A stretch of 64,000 bases of DNA, taken from positions 14,544,660-14,608,659 of the forward strand of contig NC_087069.1 in the NCBI RefSeq assembly GCF_963678635.1. The letters are read 5' to 3'. A program made the translations under genes and the position numbers. The notes under the pieces are model-generated. The model was not told the origin of the DNA, did no database searches, and worked only from the letters and a program-made list of their open reading frames with translations. This stretch comes from Symsagittifera roscoffensis. Its lineage: Eukaryota > Xenacoelomorpha > Acoela > Convolutidae. Of the stretch, positions 55,320 through 64,000 are shown one piece after another. Numbering within the stretch: the stretch's first letter is position 1; each line of letters starts with the position of its first letter.

Positions 55320-58300
55320 GATGGGCCCTTTAGAAAACGAAAAACAAAAGCTGTAATTGAATCTTGCAAAACCGTTCTCGAAAAGCATTAGATAAGAACT
55401 ATGAACTTGTGATACAAGCTAATAAAGCAGATAAACCTAGAAGTTTATCACCGGAGTTGGCTGGATTGTGGGATAGGATAGTTGAAGTAAACGATGAAGT
55501 AGCCGGTTAAATTCTCGCATATATAGAATCTAATCCGGCTTCAGAGGTTTTTGTCAATAAAAGTAGTCGTTCCGCAACTTCATCAAAATCGGCGAAATCC
55601 GGGTTCAATGAGCAAAACTCAAAAAATCATTCACTCCCAGTGAGCGCCGCAAAGAACGGCCTCTATCGAAGACGAAGCGAGAAATGGAAAAACCGAAAAA
55701 CAACATGAGGCCACCTTAAAACTGAAACAACATAAAGCCATCATCGGAGAGCAACAGCATTAGAAAGACTTGGAACGGAAATAATATGGTTGAAACTAAA
55801 TATCTCGAAGCGAGTGAAAAAAATCGGCAACTCGAGCTAGCTTCTTCGGGTGATCGTAAAGCTGAAAGGGTAAACGATTGGGTTGACTAGAGAGTCGAAA
55901 ACGATCAGAGGTAATTCTACCTTAATCGAAGTTTCTCACAGGTATAAATATGGAAAAATGTACCAATCAAAACAGAAATATGTCCATAGCGGGAACTTCT
56001 ACTAGTCCTTTGTCACTCAATCAGTTTCCTGGTTGTGAGCAACAAGGTCACCTCTTTCGACCAACCGTTTCGTGTAACGATAGCAACGGAATCACGAACG
56101 CTATATCCGCTGATCCTGAGCACGAAACGCAGTCATTGCCATTTCAAAGAATGCTGCACTTTACAAGAATATTATATCGTTTTTCTTTGTAATCCAGCTG
56201 TAATAGTAGCTACTAATACTCCAGTATGTTGTAACTTCTCTGTACCACATCCTTCGACTTCCATACAACATATCCCTGTCAACAAAATATTAATGACGTA
56301 GCTCCAGCTGTTGAAAACTTGCCCACAATCTCCAATCAATACCTATCAATACCAGACACCTGCAAATTTAGTCTGCGGATAAAATTGGTACCACATAATG
56401 TGTATAGCAACCCAATGGCTGTGAATAATCCATTCAGCTGACAATCTGTCCTTAATAGTCAAGCGAACTTGCCACTAATGTCCCATTGGATGTCAGCAGT
56501 CACCCAATGTAACATTGCTATAATAGGTGTTAGTAATACAAAACCCGTCAGTTGGTGTTTTTTTATCCATGACGCCAAAATCTTAACATCACTTCACACA
56601 ATGCATCCCAATCACATCACATCGTCCCAATCACTACGCATCAGGTGAAAACATTACGGATATCAGCAGAAACTTTTTATTGCCAACCCTGGCAACACAT
56701 GGTCTTCGTTGCATCTAGCTCTTCAGCCACAAGCCGTTGGCACTAGATGACTTAAAATCAATGTTTGCCAGTCTCAAAGAAAGATCCTCATCTCAATTGG
56801 AAGCTGGCCCAGTACGAGTGCAACCCGCTAAAACGGCAAGAATGGTTCGGCCAGTTTTTCAGTAATCTAGACGCAGCCACTTTGTGCGATGATGTGAAGT
56901 TATCTTAATTAAAAACGCTAGCTAGTGGAAAAGTTAAGTCAGCTATAGCAGAGTTCGTATATACTGAAAGAATGCCTAAAGAAGCCCTGAAAACTTAGGA
57001 GGGAAATTTGGCCAGCCAAAAAACGTGATTACTGCCCACCTTCAAAAGTTATGAAGTTTCACGCAACGCAATTTGCAAAAATCTGAGAACATCACCAGCT
57101 TTTTGATGACCATTTCTAGTCATGTGACCGTTTTTATGTCTCTTGATTATGATGAAGATTAAAAAAGAACATTTCTTTCTTATATCAAGCTTTTGCAAAA
57201 ATACCACCAAACATGAGAGAACGTAAATTCTTGCTGAAAAATCTTGTTCTATCAGCGTTTGTCCTCGCTTTATCAGGGCCCGAATTAGATTTTATTTGAC
57301 CATTTGTGGGCTTCCAAGCTGTCAGTTTTGTCGGCATTTCGACTAGAGTAGACACGCACAGTGATGATTGCTTAACTTTGTGTGACTCGTCGTCTATTTA
57401 ATCCTGAATATTGGCTAAAATAGTCAATCGTCTAAATCATTCTGTTAGAGATTTTGATCTCGCAGTAAATGGTATTAACACAACGACCGTTGCCAGATGA
57501 ACGTATCTTCGAACTGCAATAGATTTTAATACATATTCGTATTAACCGCAACTATCAAGAATGAGCTTAAAGTCGTAACCGATACCATCAACATCCCTGC
57601 TTTTTAGGAAAAGTACCTGTACCTCGCTCCGATTGAATCAATTGTATATGGTTACGGCGATGTAGAATTATTTATTGTTCAAGTCTCTCTTCAAGCAATC
57701 AGGTCTTTAGAGATTTCACGAGTGAGGCTAATCCAAACGCTTCGCCCGTCGCTGTCCGCCTTCGGATAGAATTGGCCTCGAGCGGCCCAATGCCGGCATC
57801 TACATTTCCTTTCCTCTTGTTTTATGTACAAAACAGACGATACCGAACTAGCCGGTTACAGCACTCGATGGTAAAAAATAGAGTCAAAGAGATCCTATAA
57901 ACAGGTCTATTCCCGTTCCGCCGCGGACAAGAGGGCGGCTAAAATTCTTGATTCAAGCAGAGTCGATGATGGATGAAGATTCGCTGTAAGTATCTTCTGG
58001 GAAGAGGACACTGTCATGTTGTCAGACAACTATTATTCGTCTTTGTCTCAAAAACGTCTTGTAAAAGAACTTAATTTTATGAATGAATACTCAAAAACTA
58101 TCGAAGAGTCGAAGAGTTTTTGGGTAAGGGATACGTTCTGCTCATTCCACCGCATGTTTATTCAAACCGAACCATAAGCGGTTGTTACCTTTCTCACCAT
58201 CCCGTGCTGAACCCAAAAAAATTTGATAAATTGATGTGTGTCCTTATTGAAGCGGTTAAGTTCCACGTTTTCATCATTAAGCAAATCGTTGCTGAAAGAA

Positions 58301-60363
58301 CCCGACATACAGCAAACAGTTTTGTTTGTTCTCCTCCATTTTGGTCGGCCTCAATTGAACATACCGGCTGATATTGAAGGGATGATGCTACAAGTTATGT
58401 GCAAATTATGAATTATGCAATACAACGGACTGCAATGGATTTTCAGGCGATATTTCCTGATGAAACGACCGCAGTCCCCACAAAATTTTATATGGACGAC
58501 TTAAGCAATAGGTGGCATTAAGTCAGCCAAGTTCATAAGTAGGATACCTAAAATTAATAATCAGTTAGGCTTGTAGGAAAGCGCTCAGCAGGATTGAAGT
58601 AAGAACATTCAATGTTGTGCAGATAAGTCCTCACACGTTCTTGGTCTGAAATGGGAACATATCAACCGTAAGCCGTGATTTCAACCGTGAACTTAAGAAG
58701 TCAATATCACAGCGAACAGTGGTAGGTTTTTTATCTTCTGTTCCTGACCCCTTAGGTCTCGTAGTCCCTATAACGTAAGAGCTCGGTTATTGCTGAATGA
58801 AAAGTGGCGCATTTTTTGCCATCAGTTCGTTGATAAGCTACTCATTGAAATCAAGACAAAATTTTTCGCCTGGCACTCTGGTTTGACATTGCTAGGAAAA
58901 ATGAGTATAAAGCGTAATAAACAGGGTTGGAGAGTACCTGGAAAGTACGCCGTACATCACTGGCTGCACGTCTCAGGTGGACAAACCTGCTGATACGGGA
59001 ACCAGAGGAATCTCATCGGAGTCTTTAAAAACGAGCAGCTGGGTGAACGGGCCCAATCTTTTGAAAATATCGAATAGCCCTTCAAGCCGAGCAAAGGTGT
59101 ACATAAAAAAGATATTACTTAAAAAATGTATATCAATGTAAGTGTTACTTAAAAAGTAGATGAACAGTAAAAGATGTTCAACTTGACTGCTCTTGCGTGT
59201 GACCTCAAGGAAGGCCTCATTTAATGCAGACCTCTAATTTTGCAAACGTTGTGCATAAACAAAAACAACCAATCTTATTTGCATGAGATGAAATCAGTTC
59301 TAGACTCCAGCGCGTGGTTATTTTTCTGCTCAGACTGATTCCGAAAAACCGAAACTATCGCACAAAAATTAAGAAAATAACCAATCTGGCTGAGTTAAAA
59401 ACCGCCAGAAGGAATGATTTGAGAAGGAAAATTTACTCCTGTCCAGCAACAAAACCGTCAAAAATTCTAGTGTTATTGCTGAGTATGCACAGTTTATTGA
59501 TCCTACATGCCCCTTTCGTTCAATTCGCCGCTTTTTTAAACCACTCAATAATATGACACAAAACACTCAATAATCTTCAATGGAAGGCATATTCTTGTAA
59601 AATTGCTTACAAGGGAAATTCACTTTCATTATCAGCAACAGATCTTAGACTATCTTCGAGCTGTAATTCACTTAGAGAAATTGACACACCAATGGACACG
59701 AACTCACATGTAATGGGAATCGAAAGATTCGTTGCCCGTCGCGGCACTCCATCAGTCATTTGGTTCGATAACGGCGGCACTTTTTTCGTGAGAGCCGAGA
59801 AAGAACTCTTGAATTTTGTTCTGTCGTGGAACGCACAGGCACAGGCAGACCTTGCGAAAAAAGGCAGTTGAAGGGAAATTCAACCCTCCGCAGCCCCGTA
59901 TCACGGTGGTTGACGGATAGTCTCGTTCGGTGTTGTAAGACACCAGTAAACATCAGCAAGTGCAAGTCCCGATAACTTTGATGTGTTAATTCCAAATCAG
60001 TTTTTTAAGGCCAAAATGGTTCTTGCTTCTCTTCTCTCTTTTTCCAGGAGCACTTCAACCATCGAAAGCAAGAGATGCGAGTGCACAGCTACGCCAACGC
60101 AACTTGATATCGTAGGCTTCTAGATTAATTGCCAGCCCTGAAAAAACGCAGTAAGTGGCACTCCGTTAGTGACGTTGTTTTGAAAACAGGGGGTATATTG
60201 TGGGTCGTTGACGAAGGTATTCCAAGGCGACACCAACCTTTGGCTCGTATTAAAACCCTTAATTACAGAAAAGACAAAATAGCCCGATCCGCATCAGTCA
60301 CGATCCGCTCCGGAGATCTAAATCGACCGCCTGCAAAACTCGCACCCGTTTTCGCTCTTTAGG
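55320..60363 (+). mobile_element. BEL/Pao-type LTR element, heavily broken
   Basis: Scattered pieces in the order and with the motifs of BEL/Pao. Gag-like remains run from about 55320 to 57060. RT remains at about 57950-58500 show pieces such as YLSHHPVLNPKK and FYMDDL. Integrase remains at about 59590-60363 include RFVARRGTPSVIWFDNGG, AEKELLNFVLSW and, near the end, LWVVDEGIPRRHQPLARIKT. It is interrupted in many places (dozens) and must be old. I could not find paired LTRs, so the ends given are those of recognisable coding remains. Confidence 0.85.
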
Positions 60364-61290
60364 GGATATATTTGTAATTCAAACTATACTTGAGATTTTA
60401 AAAAAAACGTTCATTTAAATTTTTTCATAAGAGATTGAATTTTTATCCTTGAACGTATTGTGAAGAAAAGGAAATTAGTTTAAAAAATTCCACACAAGGG
60501 TAGGTAAATTTTTACTGATGTGATATTTTAGATGTCCAGTTTTCCACACAAGGATGAGGTTAACGTTTTTGGTCTTTTTACGAACTATTTCAATTTAATA
60601 ACCTAGGGTTCGCATTAAAACTTTTTCTTTTATCGGCAAGACTTTACTCCCATGAGAACAAATTTTTTAATAAATCAAGAAGCTCATTTTAAAAAATTAA
60701 CGAAATGTTAAGATAAAATAATAAGTCTGATTTAGATTGTTAAGTTTTTTGTCTGTAGAAAAACTTTATTCGTTAAAAGGTTGAATTGAAATTTTTATAG
60801 GTTGGCTACGAGATCCAATGTTTGTCCTCTTTTCCCTTATTCCTGTTTAGTTAAAATCAGTCTTAACTTTTTCAGTTAAAGTTAAGGTTAAGTTAGGGTA
60901 ATTTACTTTAATTCCATTAATGTAAATTTTACCTTAATAATTTTTAAGGTAAAGTTAGGGTCCTTTCAAGGTAAATTATAACCTTAATTTTTTTACCTTA
61001 ACTCGTTCAGGGTAATTTTACTTGACATTTTTTAAGTGTGCTATGTTTGGTTCCCGTTTTTCCACAGAGGGGCTGAATAAACCCAATTTTTTTGGACCTC
61101 AGTTTGCCATGGAAGGGGATGATTGAGATCAATTTACTACAAAATGAGCTCCCAATTGGGCTCTTTTTTTTCTGTGATAACTCGGGTGCCACAGTACAAT
61201 AAAATGAGGGTATTCATACCCTCTCGTAAAAGAAAGTTTGCAAATATTTTGACCCCAAAGTGAAACCTAAGATATATAAGACTGAATAAA
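60364..61290. other. Low-complexity stretch with TTAAGGTAA words
   Basis: Between 60870 and 61025 the words GTTAAGGTTAAG, AAGGTAAAGTTAGGGT and their complements TTACCTTAA recur in both orientations, giving several short palindromes. CCACACAAGG occurs twice (60493, 60545). No gene seen. Confidence 0.5.
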
Positions 61291-61299
61291 GAAAACATA

Positions 61300-61566
61300 A
61301 AGAAGACCTAGTGTATCCTTTTTAAAGATCTCTTCATGATCTGAGTTAGATCTATTCACACACTTTACTTTGTATTGAGCCTTCATTCCTCTCTGTTGTA
61401 GATCGTAACTCGTTTCTACGCCCATTATCAGTCCGATTGCTGGACCCTGGAATTCAAAACCGTGTGATGCCTCATTGGAATAACCTTTGCTGTCCTCGTT
61501 GGTTTTCGTGTTTTGCCACTGCCATTCGTGTGATCCTGTCACTGAAGCCGCTACGCCGGCAGTAAA
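61300..61566 (-). CDS. Exon of an unrecognised, possibly secreted protein
   Basis: The acceptor TTTTTTAG abuts 61566 on the minus strand. The exon reads FTAGVAASVTGSHEWQWQNT, then a Ser/Gly/Asn-rich run, FEFQGPAIGLIMGVETSYDL and a basic segment with one cysteine (KAQYKVKCVNRS). A donor is possible at CTAG/GTCTTC near 61309. The alternating pattern suggests beta strands; a distant resemblance to aerolysin-like folds crossed my mind but is not firm. No neighbouring exon could be joined. Confidence 0.45.
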
Positions 61567-63429
61567 CTAAAAAACGTCGTCCCTGTTTTAGAAAGATACG
61601 AGTAATACAATTTCCGAGTGTAATTGAACCGGACCAGCCCAAATACAAACCAACTGAAAAGGGACTTATTTTATATGGATGACATAATTGTTACAACTGT
61701 TACATAATTGCTACATAACTAAAATTGTAAAACCAGATTTTTTGGTAGCCGGTTTGTACTCTAGCTGGTTTATAAACACCACAGTTTCCATACCATTGTC
61801 CAAGCGCAAAACTTTGCTTTTCTCGGGGCCCTAATTCAGATCTAATCACCAGGCCCTGTTTTTTTGGGACAACCTCATTCTCTTTTTAGCTGATGCTAAG
61901 GAAAACGGGACTGTTCTCTTCATAACTCCACTGGAACTATCATTAGTAAATATATTATGGTCAAGCCGGTGTTTGTCCAATATCAACACTAAGAAATGTC
62001 TTGATTAATATAAAACCTTTTTTCCTTAGAGCTGAAAGCACGCACAGAGAATCGAAATGTATGTTAATTCACGTTTTATGAATCATCTCAATAATTTTTA
62101 TATGAATTGAAACCAAGCCCAGAAGAAGATCACTGATGAACTCGACTAGTTTTGAGTGACGAAAACTTCTGATAAAACTGAGTTAAGGTTTCTCAGAGGT
62201 ACGGCTGGTATGATGGTGACTTTTCAATGGTGAGCTTGAAAAGATATTTTGTTTTTATTGCGTCAAAACCCCAAAAATCACACTCAAAAATAGTATGAAT
62301 TGGCGCAGATGCTCTCTTATTGAAACGAACGAACTGCAAAAAAATCAGAAAGTTTTCAAAAGTCATTCAAAAGCGTTGATCATTACTTTAAAAGTTTGTC
62401 TACCTCAAAATAAAGCTGTCTATCTGTGATTATTTTCCGGAAACTCAAAAAAAATTACCGAACTTTTGGAAAAGAATACTCATGCCTATAAACCCAAATT
62501 TGACTTCTATACGAATACTACCGAGAGCTATATAACCTTTTTCCGACACAACAATATGCTTACCCGGTTATGTTGAAAGTTGATACACAGCATTATTATC
62601 AGCATGTCTATTCTTTTGTGAACTTGTCCGTCTTTTTTTTGAAAACTGTCTTAAAATTTGATAATAACCTTGAATGAAGTAATTATTCTGTTTATAACGC
62701 AGCCAATAAACTCACTTGTCAGCAAAGTCAAAAAGTGTAACGCCGTATGCATAACCCCTCATGGATGCATAATGAAAATCGTCAATTAAGTAAATGTGAA
62801 TTTTTTTCAATCGTCCGACTGTTTAACAATATTTTAGTATTGGAAGTACTAAATCGTAGTTGAACTTCATATTTGATAAATATCATTTGGCACAGCAAGT
62901 AAAACTTTGAAAACTCTGAGGCACGAATCTCATATTGTGCATAGTGTACTAGTTTTTTTGTTGTCCTTTTTCTATGTTTCATTGCGAAATTACTTGAGCA
63001 AAATACGGTTGTTTGCATCAAGTGTGTTGCATTTAAAGTATAGCAAAACAATTATAGCATAAATACCGTTTTACAGATCCTTAAAGCAGTTTTCAGACCA
63101 TTCAAGCTATGGTGCAGAGAAGTAGTGATAACTCTGCAGGCCACGAGGAACGATCCTCACAAGGCAAAGAGCAAAAAATGAAAAAAAAAATGAGACACGC
63201 GCGGACTTAGCTATTCATACTGCGAATTGGTATTCATAACAAGTTTTCAAACTCTAAACTGTATATGAAAAAAATATGGTTCACTATAGATGACTCCAAA
63301 ATAAATTGCTTTTCAAAAACCTATTAACAAACTCAACCAAGTAATCCGTACTGCCAAACGGAGTTTACCAAAAAATATTTGGATATATTAGTGGCTCCAA
63401 TTATACTTGTAAGCAGTTTCATGTATGAT
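61567..63429. other. Stretch without recognised gene
   Basis: AT-rich DNA. An open minus-strand frame at 62782-63051 has poor composition and no splice context. Nothing else supported. Confidence 0.5.
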
Positions 63430-63876
63430 TTAATCGCGCGACCCGCCTTCTCGCCATCGATCGGGGTACTGCTTGCATATCATCTCCATGATGGACGTTC
63501 GGATCAGCAAATCGCTATACGTAATTTCCCCTTCGAACTTCAGCAACCGAGGTAAACTTTCCACAAGTTGATAAAATTGGACCAGCTGGCGTTGCCGAAC
63601 GTCCCAAAAATTGCATGCCCCACTCCCCATTCGCTCTCTAACAATCGTTGTTATCCAGGGAGCTCTGTGTCCAGTTTGCAGCAAAAGGGTTATGATATAA
63701 AATTTCATAACATTTCCACCCTGACATTTCCACCCTGACTGAAGGAGCTCTCTCATAAGACTATCCTCACCAAGACGCCCCAGCTGGGAAAAGGAAGTGA
63801 TCGAATTGATTTTTGCTGGTCCATAGTTTCTTCGACGGAGGCCTCGTTTTATAGCGTTATACACCCTTGTGTACTA
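63430..63876 (-). CDS. Open stretch of an unrecognised gene near the window edge
   Basis: Open from about 63876 to a TAA at 63430 (about 148 codons), GC near 48%, far above the surroundings. No ATG at the start; a TATATAG acceptor-like site precedes TACACAAGG, so it is probably a last exon. It contains FSQLGRLGEDSLMRELLQSG, TGHRAPWITTIVRERMGSGA and ITYSDLLIRTSIMEMICKQY. TTTCCACCCTGACA is partly duplicated at 63711-63738 (+ strand). No family recognised; it could be host or part of a mobile element. The remaining edge (63877-64000) shows nothing certain. Confidence 0.5.
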
Positions 63877-64000
63877 TATAAAAATCCCTTTTCCTATTTT
63901 CTACCAAAAAAAAATCACCACAGCTCTATTTGATCTGTCTAGCTGAGTCGCCAGATGGATGGAAGTTTCTGATGCCTGCAGGAACGATCAGACTTTATCC

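Noticed and set aside
62782-63051. Minus-strand open frame of about 89 codons
   Set aside because: Composition matches AT-rich random sequence and no splice or start context supports it.
1-64000. CRISPR arrays, operons, riboswitches and rRNA genes
   Set aside because: The DNA is eukaryotic with spliced exons; the regular repeats lack spacers and no rRNA or riboswitch core was seen.

Overview
The window is AT-rich nuclear DNA from an invertebrate animal that I cannot place to species. Evidence for a eukaryote: exons with GT/AG splice signals on both strands, a complete Ty3/gypsy-type LTR element, a decayed BEL/Pao element, a minisatellite, MITE-like elements and a long foldback repeat. The one recognisable host gene belongs to an uncharacterised secreted-protein family that I recall from arthropods and other invertebrates; this recall could not be checked.

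Left part (1-27.3 kb). A tandemly duplicated foldback repeat (222-1556) is followed by dispersed repeats. From 27324 down to about 4742 a minus-strand host gene is read as five exons whose phases agree and give a 437-residue protein with a signal peptide. Intron 1 is about 18.7 kb and is filled by an array of four full and one truncated repeat units. The units alternate between a block with relics of plus-strand exons and a block (here called D) with short inverted ends and a small terminal hairpin. One 1454-bp stretch of the array was duplicated very recently. Another open stretch (4431-4218, possibly also 3765-3530) looks like further exons of the same gene, but the junction that would reach them lacks a GT donor.

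Middle part (29.56-47.73 kb). A single LTR element of about 18.2 kb has 410-bp LTRs with one difference between them and a 4-bp target duplication (CAAT). It carries a long leader with repeated hairpins, a small basic ORF, gag, pol (RT, RNase H, integrase with GPY/F module), small membrane-protein ORFs, a proline/serine-rich ORF without ATG, an envelope-like glycoprotein region, and a further proline-rich ORF block before the 3' LTR. Gag and pol look whole; the 3' half is broken in several places. Its plus strand is rich in A and C and poor in G, unlike the flanks.

Right part (47.7-64 kb). This holds a 1.44-kb element with 27-bp terminal inverted repeats and an internal tRNA-like sequence, a 17-bp minisatellite of about 56 units, a MITE matching one at 24.4 kb in opposite orientation, a heavily decayed BEL/Pao element (about 55.3-60.36 kb), and four isolated open stretches that look like exons of unrecognised host genes (53481-53680 minus, 54641-54950 plus, 61300-61566 minus, 63430-63876 minus). 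The rest is AT-rich non-coding DNA in which I see nothing.
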